NCBI GenBank assembly: GCA_949775045.1
Contig: OX459109.1
Coordinates: 15,137,632 to 15,201,631 of the forward strand
Reading direction: 5' to 3'
Length of the DNA: 64,000 nt
DNA from: Metridium senile
Lineage: Eukaryota > Cnidaria > Anthozoa > Actiniaria > Metridiidae
The position numbers were made by a program, and so were the translations under genes. Below the pieces are notes generated by a model that was not told the DNA's origin, ran no database searches, and worked only from the letters and a program-made list of their open reading frames with translations. Shown here one piece after another: positions 9,940-20,053 of the stretch (the first letter of the stretch is position 1; each line of letters begins with the position of its first letter).

Positions 9940-11088
9940 TCATTTATTATTTAACAAAGAATTACGCATTTTTGCCGAATAATTAACAGTCTTTTTAAGC
10001 TTTCTCTTTTTTGGATCGTAAATGCCCAAAGCAAAGTTAACAGTTATTTGAGGTGGCTCTATTGGCATGTCCTTGAACGATTCTCTTCGTTGGTAACCCT
10101 TTTCTGCATTCCTGGTCTCGCTGTCTTTCAGTATATGTTTGATTTGTCTATTGATATCTTTGAGGTGTAGTTCAGGAAGGAAAGTGTTTGATTTTCGCAT
10201 TGGTAAGGTTGCCAGTGCAATACTCATAACTGTTTTGAAAGAAGTTCTTGAAGGTCGGTTTGTAACTCTTTGCTTGTCAATTTCATTTGTGATTTCTTCA
10301 ATTCCACATTTTTGGACCTGATCATTGCAACTTTCTTTCATTTCGGTGTGTTTTAACGAAGCATAATTATCTTCCTCATTAGGTTTGTTTGGTTTACTTG
10401 AATCTATAGTTTTTGGTTGGTATTGGCATGCAACATCAACGCCCAGTTCTTTATTCGAGTAAATTCCTTCCATTGGATTGATGTAGTATTGAGGAGGCAG
10501 GCTCTGAAACTCGTGAAGTCTTACAAACAGTCCTCTACTGTCACTCTGCGGTAAAGGAGGAGATTTACAGAGAACAATGTCGCTCAACGGAGTCATCGAT
10601 CTTGTCTCGAACTGCTGCGACTTTGGATTCAAATAAGTTGACTCAAAGTCCCCCTCGCATTCTTTACGAGCGTTGATTTTTGAGCACGCCTTGCAGAATC
10701 TATTCCCAAGCACTTCACAATAACCTCTCTCCTTTAAAGCAGCAGTTTTATCCTTTGCTTCACTTGAACGAACTAAATGTCTCGTGCAGATATTAGGATT
10801 ATACCATGAGCTGTAATCCTCGCTGAATTTTACTCTTCTGATGTGACTCTGCGTGCGAAAGGTTGCGATATCTTGAAGTGCAGCATCTTCAGAGTTTGTT
10901 TGCTTGCACTTTTGTAAAGATGGGTTTGAAATGTACTCTTTTCTAAGTGGGTTACTTCTTGTTGATTTAGCAGATGTTGTTTTTTGGGTTAAAATGCTGC
11001 GTTCGAAGAGAGACTCGACACCATCAAGGGAACGAGTTCGTTGTCGTGGTTTAGTGGAGTACTTGCTGCGAGCTGAATAAACCTTCAT
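9940..11088 (-). CDS. hypothetical basic protein, 382 aa, single exon
   Basis: An uninterrupted 382-codon frame from ATG at 11088 to TGA at 9940, far longer than expected by chance in this AT-rich DNA. Unlike the repeat-derived frames, its composition is that of a normal protein. It is rich in Lys, Arg, Ser and Thr and has no signal peptide or membrane segment. A Cys cluster near residues 123-145 reads CEVLGNRFCKACSK..C, a possible but incomplete metal-binding arrangement. A proline stretch (PPLPQ) and the phrase PPQYYINP lie in the middle. The C-terminus is strongly basic (DPKKRKLKK). I recognise no family; it may be a lineage-restricted gene or the last exon of a larger one. A TTC-repeat (minus-strand GAA) tract lies directly upstream of the ATG. 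Confidence 0.65.
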   Translation of the reverse strand: MKVYSARSKYSTKPRQRTRSLDGVESLFERSILTQKTTSAKSTRSNPLRKEYISNPSLQKCKQTNSEDAALQDIATFRTQSHIRRVKFSEDYSSWYNPNICTRHLVRSSEAKDKTAALKERGYCEVLGNRFCKACSKINARKECEGDFESTYLNPKSQQFETRSMTPLSDIVLCKSPPLPQSDSRGLFVRLHEFQSLPPQYYINPMEGIYSNKELGVDVACQYQPKTIDSSKPNKPNEEDNYASLKHTEMKESCNDQVQKCGIEEITNEIDKQRVTNRPSRTSFKTVMSIALATLPMRKSNTFLPELHLKDINRQIKHILKDSETRNAEKGYQRRESFKDMPIEPPQITVNFALGIYDPKKRKLKKTVNYSAKMRNSLLNNK

Positions 11089-11099
11089 GATGTAACTTT

Positions 11100-11134
11100 C
11101 GTCTTCTTCTTCTTCTTCTTCTTCTTCTTCTTCG
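11100..11134. repeat. TTC trinucleotide microsatellite
   Basis: About eleven CTT/TTC triplets just upstream of the ATG of the leftward 382-codon frame, so probably in its 5' untranslated region or promoter as a GAA run. Confidence 0.85.
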
Positions 11135-12580
11135 ATAAAACAACAATTCTTTGAGGCTTTCTGTCACACAAATTTTCACAATGTGAAATAAAAGTTGTTT
11201 CCACAGCCAATAGAGGCAATGCTGTAGGTGTTCTGCAGTCGTAGATAAAAAACACTGCCTAAGTCAAGAGGAAACTTCAGCAAGATTAAAGAAGGCTTCT
11301 CAATATAGTTTCACAAAGTACATGTACAATTTACCCGTACTGTAAACTTTGTATAACTTCACCAATGTGCACACTGTTTACGTAAACACCAATTGTTTTT
11401 CTTCCCAAACAACAGTTATAGTGAGTTCCAATTTTTAAATTGTCAGACATCAAATGGTTTTCCTCAGCAAGACTTTAGTTCTTTGCTTTGACAAGTGACT
11501 TCTGTATTTCTGTGTATAGTACTAAGTATTTCTGTGTATTTCCACCTGCAAATAGCACCGGCTTTTGTCTTGTGTTAATGTGAATCAAATTCTGCTTAAA
11601 CTTGTTATTGAAACATCAACTTTAACGGCAAATTAACTTTCTGGTCTTGATGTCTTTGACTTTTGCTATTCTGTACAGCAAAACATGTTCTTGTGAGCAA
11701 CAATTGTACTGGATCGGAGCATGAAGCAGCTAGACGTCTTGATCGATAATTGCTGTTTTTAATGTGTATCAAGAGCTGCTCCTACTTGAAAACACCTACA
11801 CAGCAAAATTACTTGTTTTTTTGATTTTTAGATCTGTTCTTCTATACACAGTAAACCTTTCACCAATTGTACTGGCTTTCTCACCTATAAACAGTTATTC
11901 GTATTGATTCTTGACCAATTTGATGGACCGTAATGAGCCCTGACAACGAGAGCTTCCTGTCTGTTTATTGTATGTTTATTACCAGTGTCTTCGCTTTGTC
12001 TAAGCCACATTTCAACAACACACTATTAACGAGTAATTGAAAGAGCAGGGCCTGGTCCCATGGGGTCCGTTATGTAAAGATTTAATACAGGATTATAGTC
12101 CGGGGATTAGAGAGTGCTTGTGAGTAATAACCTTTATTGAAGTTGTTATTGATTTTGTACTTTCAACAATAATAACCACAACGTGATTAAACAGACTTGT
12201 CGTTATTTTTATAGAATTTCTATGAAATGAAAATAAGAAGTTATTTGGAAAAATCTTTCGCTTTTTTAAGAAGACAAAACTGAAAAGTACTTGGCGCTTG
12301 TAATATTTGGTTCAAACTAATGTTAAACTTTTATGTGTTAGAGATTTCACATTGAAATCATATGGAAGACGAATTTAGAAGTAAAGAAGAGGTTTTTGCT
12401 GTTTTGATTCATACAACGTTCAAGTTGAATACTGGTAAAGAGCCTTGTTTTAGTAGCCATACCATCTTGAAAAATGCAGGGATTTGATTCGCTGTCTGTT
12501 TCCATAGCAACAAACCACGTCACACCTCGTATATTTTATTGTATAATGGAAATGAAAATAAAGTAACGATATGTTAAAGG
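11135..12580. other. intergenic, nothing recognised
   Basis: No exons, RNA genes or structured repeats identified. Confidence 0.45.
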
Positions 12581-12712
12581 GAACTAGTATAGGCTGCGTC
12601 GGTGTTTGATATAAACGATAGGTAAATAATATAATGAAATTTGTAACACCGTACAAAATGTTGACTTAACTTTACTGACGTTTCGAGCTTTAGCCCTTTG
12701 TCGGGGTAAAAT
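12581..12712. repeat. dispersed hammerhead-like repeat, copy 2
   Basis: Contains AACTAGTATAGGCTGCGTCG, TTTGATATAAACGATAGG, ACACCGT and TTGACTTAACTTTACTGACG, ending in GTCGGGGTAAAA. Same family as the copies at 2388, 39388 and 49880. Confidence 0.85.
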
Positions 12713-13217
12713 AGGATATGTTAAATGAAATTAACACCAAAGAAGGAGATGACATCGTGAATACAACATCAATAGCTCTTCTCAGTTATTCTACAAGTCA
12801 GTAGATATGTACAAAGAAATGTAAATTTAGCATGCTCTGGTTCAACATAAAATACCTGACAAAATAAAACATGTCATCCATAAACAACTGTTTCCCTGTA
12901 TTTACACAGTGGCTTGTTGTTTTCTTATCAGATGAACCAACAAGAAAAGAAAAAACAGAAAGATGAAGAAAAGAAAAACAGCAAAGATGATATGAAATGA
13001 TATTATACGTACCAAAAAAACACGATTTTGGTACGAGTAGTGATCATTCCCTTTTAATAAAAGGTATTCTCGAATAGAAGGAAGTAATATGAGCAAAAAA
13101 TAACAATATTTGGCTTTATATGGAAGAACACTTGTTTCGGCACACATTCAAATATCTTCTCTCCCTGTTTGAATGCTTTCCAGTAAACACATGTATTTAG
13201 AGCCTTAATTGGTGTAT
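12713..13217. other. intergenic upstream of astacin gene
   Basis: No exon recognised; the minus-strand frame at 12902-13147 is Phe/Leu-rich and has no supporting signals. Confidence 0.4.
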
Positions 13218-13251
13218 CCAGAGTTAATAGAGGTCCCTCTATTAACTCTGG
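13218..13251. repeat. 34-bp perfect palindrome upstream of astacin
   Basis: CCAGAGTTAATAGAGG followed by TC and its exact complement CCTCTATTAACTCTGG. It is about 260 bp upstream of the TATA box and could be a miniature insertion or cruciform-forming site. Confidence 0.85.
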
Positions 13252-13478
13252 TGTGTCTCTTTAAGTATTATATACAACACTTGCAAGTGAACACAATAAG
13301 TCACAAACAACCACGTTGTAGTATCCTCAGTCTCCCTCATTGTAAGTCGATCAATGTTTTCTCACCTGGTTTACACTGTATGACCCTAAATCTACATGAG
13401 GTACCTAGAGGCTGTCTCTATAGTGTGTTATATATTCACAGCTTTGCAGCATTGTGGACGTAGCTGTAATGGTTTGAC

Positions 13479-13485
13479 TATAAAG
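13479..13485 (+). promoter_or_regulatory. TATA box of astacin gene
   Basis: TATAAAG, 55 bp upstream of the ATG at 13540, leaving room for a start site near 13510 and a 30-base leader. Confidence 0.55.
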
Positions 13486-13539
13486 GCACACACTCTGCGC
13501 CGGTACCTTGACGCAGACGAACTGCAGAGACGAGACAAA

Positions 13540-16500
13540 ATGAAGCTAATACTGGTGGTTTTGTTCCTTGGTGTTGCATATGCACAGCATAGCCCTGAAG
13601 GTAAGCAATGGCCAAACTAGTGCTAAATCATTCACATCCAGGTGATCTCGCTTCGAAGGGCGCAAAGGATTCTTTGTCAAAACGAATAGTTCCAAAATGG
13701 CGCCTCGAGACAGCAACGATTTCGGTTACTTTTAGGCGTTTTGTTTTTATTCTTTTTTTATCGATGATAGAGCAGCATAGAACTTTTTAATGTCAAGTTA
13801 TTTTAAGGGTGCATTTATCGAAGGTTAACACAGGGAACAACTCTCTCGAACGACGCCTTCTTTGAACTGTTGGCGATGCGACAGAAATACTTCTGATTGG
13901 CTATACTAACCGGAAGTGCGCAGGCGAAATCACCTGGATGCTTTTATATATAGTAGATCGAATCATCGTTGTAGATCAATGGCTGGTGAGGGTTTTGTTT
14001 CTTGATATATATACCAAGCCCAAAAGCTCTTTAATCAGAGACAAATAGAATCAACTTAATTGAGAGGAGAGGAACAGCAAAAATAAACAGGGAGGAAGGA
14101 GAAAAAGAGAATTAAAATATAAAGGGAGGAGGGAGAAGATCGATTTTACCTAATTGATTATTGAACTATAAGGTCTTAAGGGGCCGACCATTTAAGGGGG
14201 GAGGGGGGGTTTGGTCCGTGCAGAAAATTTTTTTTAGCCCGCTGGCATGCGCGCACGGAATTTATTTTATAGAAAAGCAAAAATTTCAGTGGCGATTTTG
14301 GCTTACAGGAAATTTATTTTCAAAATCCCCCCCCCCCCCCCCCCCCTCAAACGTTAAATGGTCGGCCCCTAAGGATTAATTGTAATATCATTTGGGCTAA
14401 TTTTATGTGAACAGCTTATCTCTGAAATACAAAATACTAGAAAGTTCAAATCTGTACCATTTGCACTCTATTGAATAGCACCAATAGCTTCATTTAGAAA
14501 GAACAAAGAAAATCAGGGAGGAGGGAGAAATTGTCGAAAAAATTAGTTAGGAGGGAGAAAAACGGTATAAAATTTGGAAGGAATGATATTTTAATCCCTG
14601 TTCCTCTCCTCCCTTAATTGTTTTTCAGAAAACATTGGGGTTGATGATCCCGATCTGTATGAGGGAGACATGATTCTGACCGGCGCTCAGCGATTAGCAG
14701 CTAGGATGGGCATGGATGTAGACGCACCATCCGCTAGAGGAGGCATCAAGAATGGTCGATGGCCAGGAGGTGTAGTTGTATACACCATCGACAGGGGACT
14801 CAGTGAGTACATATAGTGAATTAAAGGAGAGAAGAGAACTAAAAGTGTGAAATAAAAAAATGAAAGGTAATTTAAAAACCTGAAAAAGGAATGGAATGGA
14901 ACGGAATAGAATAGAATAGAATAGAATAGAATAGAATAGAATAGAATAGAATAGAATAGAATAGAATAGAATAGAATAGAATGGAATGGAATAGAATGGA
15001 ATAGAATAGAACAGAATAGAATGGAATGGAATAGAATGGAATGGAATGGAATGGAATGGAGTGGAATGAAATGGAACGCTTTGCCAATGTCTTTGCGACA
15101 ATGTAATTCAATAAGTTACTTTATGAAAAAATATCTCAGTCAATACATCAATGTTAGGGATTACTGAGGTAAAAAAATAATTCATCCACACGTCCCTGTT
15201 GCTTCAATTGAAAAAAACGTTTCACAAAACAACACTCCCCAACCAACTGTGCTCTCCTTGCTCCTGTAAATTTATCCAAAACGAGTGTAATTGAGTGTGG
15301 CATCTTGCTCCTGTAAAATACTCTACGAGTGGAAAAAACGAGCGATTCTTACTCTAAATTATCAGGTCGTAATACAAGAGCTATGAACTCTATTAGAGCT
15401 GGCATGAAAATGTGGACAGATAATACTTGTATTAGATTCAAAGAAAGAACCAACGAGTACGCCTATGCCAATTTCTACCAAGGTGGAGGGTGAGTAACAC
15501 AACATACTAGTAACAGATGTCACGTTAAATGCAACGCCGTTATTATTGAAGACCAGCAATAATAGATCTGATTGGTCAAGCGTTTTAAGTAACACAACAT
15601 ACTTGTAACCGATGTCACGCTAAATGTAACACTGTTATTAATGAAGACCAGCAATAATAGATTTGATTGGTGGAGCATTTTAAGTAACACAACATACTTA
15701 CGAGATGTCACGCAAAATGTAACGCTGTTATTAATGAGGACCAACAATAAAAGATCTGATTGGTCGAGCATTTTAAGTAACACAACAAATATAAAAAAGA
15801 ATTTGATTTATCAAGTGTCTAGTGTACTTGTCACGCAACCTATGTAACGTTGTTCCTAATATGGGCCAACAAGAATATTAAATGACACTTGTCACGCTAC
15901 TAGGACCATGGAAGTGTTGTCACGCAATTCACCCAAAGTTTCAAGTAACACGGTTGTTTCTATGTAGATGTTCATCGATGGTCGGACGAACAGGACGCAA
16001 ACAGCAGATCAGTCTTGCAAGTGGATGCTGGCACGCTGGAACTGTGGCTCATGAAATAGGTATATGTCACACAATGTCACCCGAATGGTAACGCAATCGT
16101 ATAGCCAATGAAATCTGCTTTTGTTGATTATAGGTCACGCACTCGGTTTCTATCATGAACAGTCACGCCCAGACCGTGACGATTTCGTTACTATTCAATG
16201 GAACAACATCATATCAAGTAAGATTATGATAGTTATAATTGTGTAAATAGATGTTATTCTATCTTGGTGATATATCAATTGATGATAGTTGTAATGGTGA
16301 TATACTTATCAACTAGACGCTCTAGGAGCGTGAAGTCGGGCTAGTCATAAAATCAACACAGGAGGTAGCCTGAGTATCAGGCCCTCTGGAGGCTACACAA
16401 TTCTACGTTGGGCTTCCTGTGTTCGTTCCCAAAGCATCATGGGGGACTATACGCGACATGACAGATAGATAGATAGATATACACCCTTTCCAAGAAAGTT

Positions 16501-18633
16501 TGTCACCAGTGAAAAGCACACAAGCTAGTGGCGCAAAGGATCATGGATCAGTTCAGAAACTAAATGTGCATTCGGAACGCTTTTCTTGTTGTTTGATAAG
16601 TCAAAATGGACATTTCTCAATAATATATTGACAAGTGTAGCAATGTGGCCATGAAATCCCTGCTTTCTAATAAAGTATACATAGGTTACCCATAGTCCCC
16701 TGCGCTACTAGCTTGTAGGCTTTTCGCTTCACAGGTGACAAAGTTTCTCGGAAAGGGTGTATACATAGATTGACTAAAAGGTAAACCTAGAGTCGGGCCT
16801 TCTAGCCCGACTAATAAAATGATGATGATGATGTTGATCATGATAATGATCAAGCTAATGGTGATGATAATAAGGATCGATAATGATGAAGATATGATAT
16901 TTTAATAATATGATAATGATGTTGATGATAATGATAATGGTAATAATACTGATTATAGAATGCATGATAATAATAATGATTATAATGATGTAAACTGATG
17001 ATAATGGTAGTGATAATGCCGGGTGATGATGGTGATGATGATAATGATAATGATCATCAGGTAATGGTGATGATGATGATAAGGATATGATAATGATGAA
17101 GATACGATAATGTAAAATGATAATGATGTTGATGATAATGATGCTCCATGATGATAATGGTAGTGATAATGCCGGATGATGATGGTGATGAAGATAATGA
17201 TAATGATCATCAGGTAATGGTGATGATGATGATAAGGATCGATAATGATGAAGATATAATCATGCAAAATGATAATGATGTTAATGATAATGATGTTCCA
17301 TGATGATAATGGTAGTGATAATGTCGGATGATGATGGTGATGATGATAATAATTATCATATTCATAATGATAACAATCATAATGATGTTGATTATAATAA
17401 TATTTTAATGATTGTGGTAATGTTGGATGATGATAATCATATTAATAATAGACTGATACTGATGATGATGATAATCACCATAATAATAATAATGATAGCA
17501 ATGATCTAAATGTTTTTATATCGACTAGACATGAAATTCAACTTCAACAAGTACGGGAGGTCAACTATTGATTCCCTTGGTACTCCCTATGACTATGGAA
17601 GTGTGATGCATTACCACAGCACAGCGTTCACTAGAAACAGACGAGCAACTATCGTAGCCAAACAATCTGGTGTAAGTTTTAGCCTAAGATCTTCAAAAAC
17701 AACGGACAACTAAGGTACCACGTGTATTGATTATTATCATTGTTTGTATTTTAAGGTTACCCTTGGCAACAGACGTTATCTCAGCAAGATCGACATCAAG
17801 CAAATGAACCTGATGTACAAGTGCAGCGGCGGTGGTGGTGATGGTGGTGGTGGTGGAGTCAATCCACCTCCCCCACCCCCTCCACCTACCCCTCCACCAC
17901 CAGGAGGTGAGTAGTTATAGATCACAATCATGGTGTTTATGGTCCTAAATAATAATAGCGAGGTAGTAAGCGAGATGGAAGACATCGATATACAAAACAA
18001 ACATATGGACAGGCAGGCTAACGAACAGACAGGCACACAGAAGCAGACAGACAGACACTATGGCATACAGATAAACAGAGAGACAAACAGACAAAAAAAC
18101 AAAGAGAGACACACAGAAAGACAGACAACAACCAGACAGACAGAGAGACAAACAGACAGCCACACAGACAAAGAGACAGGCAGACAGGCAGACAGACAGA
18201 CAATCATTCACACAGACAAACAGGCAGAAGACACAGAGACACACAGACAAACACGCAGACATGCACACAAACATAGAGACACACAGACACACAGAGAAAC
18301 AAATCGACAGACACACAGACAAACATACAGTCACACAGACAAACAGACAAACAGACACTATGGCATACAGATAAACAGAGAAACAAACAGACAGACACAA
18401 AGACACCAAGACAGACAGACAGACGAACTAGTTATCATACAGGCATCGATATAGTTAAACACCTGCATGAAAGCACATGTAGAAAACAGAGCTTAGGTTC
18501 TAACCATCCCATGTTGTTTTTGTCAGACTGCAGGGACACTGGGAGGTACTGTTCATACCATGTACCACGTGGAGACTGTAAGACGATGCAGATCGTCAGG
18601 CAAAAGTGTAAGAAGAGCTGTGGCTTGTGTTAG
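13540..18633 (+). CDS. secreted astacin metalloprotease with ShK domain
   Basis: Eight exons join in frame to 311 residues: 13540-13600, 14629-14802, 15366-15489, 15968-16059, 16134-16217, 17529-17671, 17756-17906 and 18527-18633 (TAG). Order: signal peptide 1-15 ([15 protein letters not shown]); short propeptide with YEGD at 31-34, the F-x-G-D-type motif whose Asp blocks the zinc in latent astacins; catalytic domain from about residue 58. The zinc site [11 protein letters not shown] is at 148-158 and the Met-turn SVMHY at 203-207. Cys 100/249 and 121/140 match the two astacin disulfides. A Gly-rich then Pro-rich linker (about 251-276) is one exon's tail. The last exon is a six-cysteine ShK module (278-311). 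It should be an active extracellular zinc endopeptidase, similar in layout to cnidarian and nematode astacins used in digestion, matrix or developmental processing. The linker's repeat DNA may be length-polymorphic. Confidence 0.95.
13637..13938. repeat. ~300-bp MITE, copy A (astacin intron 1)
   Basis: Begins TCCAGGTGATCTCGC and ends with its near complement GCGAAATCACCTGGA. The interior holds CCAAAATGGCGCCTCGAGAC and GAACTGTTGGCGATGCGAC. A second copy with the same ends and interior lies at 18886-19204. Confidence 0.88.
14056..14617. repeat. MITE interrupted by another MITE
   Basis: The left end TTAATTGAGAGGAGAGGAAC and the right end TTCCTCTCCTCCCTTAATT are inverted copies. The element is split by the 14174-14375 insertion. 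Its right end supplies the pyrimidine-rich tract directly before the exon 2 acceptor (AG at 14627-14628) of the astacin gene. Confidence 0.7.
14174..14375. repeat. nested MITE with GGGGCCGACCATTTAA ends
   Basis: Left end TTAAGGGGCCGACCATTTAA and right end TTAAATGGTCGGCCCCTAA are inverted. Adjoining G-runs on the left and a C-run of about 18 on the right extend the arms. Sits inside the older 14056-14617 element. Confidence 0.85.
14885..15080. repeat. AGAAT/GGAAT pentanucleotide microsatellite
   Basis: About 38 units of GAATA or GAATG in astacin intron 2. The long opposite-strand frames of Ser-Ile-Pro-Phe/Leu-Phe-Tyr are products of this repeat, not genes. Confidence 0.95.
15490..15870. repeat. 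~95-bp tandem repeat in astacin intron 3
   Basis: Four diverged units each start TAACACAACATACT and contain GATGTCACG and AGACCAGCAATAATAGAT. The first begins at the splice donor itself (GTGAGTAACACAACATAC), so the exon 3 donor sits at the edge of the repeat. Confidence 0.85.
16480..16761. repeat. ~280-bp MITE with TA-flanked inverted repeats
   Basis: Ends TACACCCTTTCC / GGAAAGGGTGTA continue as ~60-bp inverted arms (AGTTTGTCACC, AAAGCACACAAGCTAGT). TA at both ends fits a Tc1/mariner-type insertion. Lies in astacin intron 5. Confidence 0.85.
16815..17510. repeat. GAT-rich microsatellite with ~150-bp higher unit
   Basis: GATGAT/GATAAT repeats fill astacin intron 5. A larger unit containing AATGGTAGTGATAATGCCGG and ATCATCAGGTAATGGTGATG recurs about three times (about 16990, 17155, 17310). 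Confidence 0.9.
18005..18425. repeat. CAGA tetranucleotide array in astacin intron 7
   Basis: A long degenerate (ACAGACAG)n tract. It produces overlapping open frames on both strands (Gln/Thr/Arg on +, Cys/Leu/Ser/Val on -) that are not genes. A block with CACTATGGCATACAGATAAA occurs twice (about 18056 and 18355). Confidence 0.95.
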
Positions 18634-18885
18634 GTAAGATACGGTGATATACGTACAAATCAAATAATATCTTGCTCAGTTGATACCAGGCACGGATTGA
18701 AGAAGTTGGTTCAGGTGACTAGTGGTACCCTTATGACCAAGTTTTAATCTTTTTTGGCAGATTTTGAGGTGCATAGAAGCACACAAAACAGTCACTTTCC
18801 TTCATCTTTCCTGTATCTGCACCAGCTGTAAGCATTCAATGTAGACAAAAACCATGATTGACATCTTGGATATCCAAGATAGGTA
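18634..18885. other. astacin 3' flank, nothing recognised
   Basis: Probable 3' untranslated region; no canonical AATAAA seen close to the stop. Confidence 0.4.
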
Positions 18886-19204
18886 CTAGGCGATCTCGCT
18901 TCGAAGCGCGCAAAGGATTGTTTGTCAAAGCGAACAGTTCCAAAATGGCACCTCGAGACAGCAACTATTTCGGTTACTGTTAGGCATTTGCGGTTTTGCT
19001 AGTATTTTTTTTTTTATTAGAAACCTTTTGTTGTCCAAGTTGATATTACTTTTTAATCTAAAGTTATGTTAAGGACGTATTTATAGAGGGTTAACACGGG
19101 AAACAACTCTCTCGAACGACGCCATTTTGGAACTGTTGGCGATGCGACAAAAATGCTTCTGATTGGCTTATACTAGCCGGATGTGTGCGCGAGAAATGAC
19201 CTGG
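18886..19204. repeat. ~300-bp MITE, copy B (3' of astacin)
   Basis: Matches the copy at 13637-13938 along its length: GATCTCGCTTCGAAG, CAAAATGG, AACAACTCTCTCGAACGACG, GTTGGCGATGCGAC. The right end reads GAGAAATGACCTGG. Confidence 0.88.
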
Positions 19205-19854
19205 TAGCCATTGCAGGAATTGATGTCTCGAACCGGTCCCATAAGAAAGCCATCGTAAGTTTTTTTCGAGAGGGATACTTTTGATTATATTGTATATAGT
19301 AAGCTCCTTAAACTTAATCATGTTGAGACATTCTCTTATGACAATTTTTTTTTATTTTTACTTTATAAGTTACAAATTATTATACATATTATCAATTACC
19401 CTTATATGGAGGTGAGAGCCAAGTGAGGTAACTATAGGAAGCTATACAAAGCCAGTTGGCTATCATATTATCAAGAATGATTATAACAAAAATTACAAAA
19501 GATTATCTTAATAAATATCTTAATTTTATATATACATTTATATTTCTAGATTTCTAGATCTCTGACGACGTCATATGGCCAAGTACATGTTATATTGTAT
19601 AATTTCATCGACAAATATATGAATAAAATACTTAAAATAGATTAATCAATGTAATTGTATTTCCATCTCCTTATATACCCATGCTCCCTTTCGGTACGGT
19701 CGCGTAGACTGAGCCCATTGACGACCGACAACCCTTTTTCAATTGACTGTATACATGGATACAATAGTTCTTGGTTTTCTGTAATCCTTTAGTTGTGCAA
19801 CCAACTAATTGACTTTAAATAAATTATCTTATCTTATCTTATATCTTATTCTGT
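19205..19854. other. AT-rich intergenic DNA between astacin and GPCR
   Basis: Contains a short TTATC repeat (about 19827-19848). No exon recognised; may include 3' untranslated sequence of the convergent GPCR gene. Confidence 0.4.
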
Positions 19855-19988
19855 TACTCCGACGAAGGACTAAAGCTCGAAACGTCAGTAAATTGAGTCA
19901 GCAATTTTTTACGGTGTTACAAATTTCATTCTATTGTTTATATCAAACACTGATGCAGCCTATTCTAGTTTACTAGCTAGTTTCCATT
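19855..19988. repeat. dispersed hammerhead-like repeat, copy 3
   Basis: Reads in the orientation CCGACGAAGGACTAAAGCTC-GAAAC-GTC, then CAGTAAATTGAGTCA, ACGGTGTTACAAATTTCATT and ending ACTAGCTAGTTTCC. It lies 66 bases beyond the GPCR stop codon. Confidence 0.85.
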
Positions 19989-20053
19989 TATCTTATCTTA
20001 GGAGAGTTGTATAAATAGTCAGACATCTGACTATATTTGTAGGCTCGCGGTCT

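Noticed and set aside
14694..15111. Two overlapping minus-strand frames of 135 and 79 codons
   Set aside because: They are Ser-Ile-Pro-Phe and Leu-Phe-Tyr translations of the AGAAT pentanucleotide repeat in an astacin intron.
17930..18454. 174- and 154-codon frames on opposite strands
   Set aside because: Both are products of the (ACAG)n array in astacin intron 7; composition is pure repeat.
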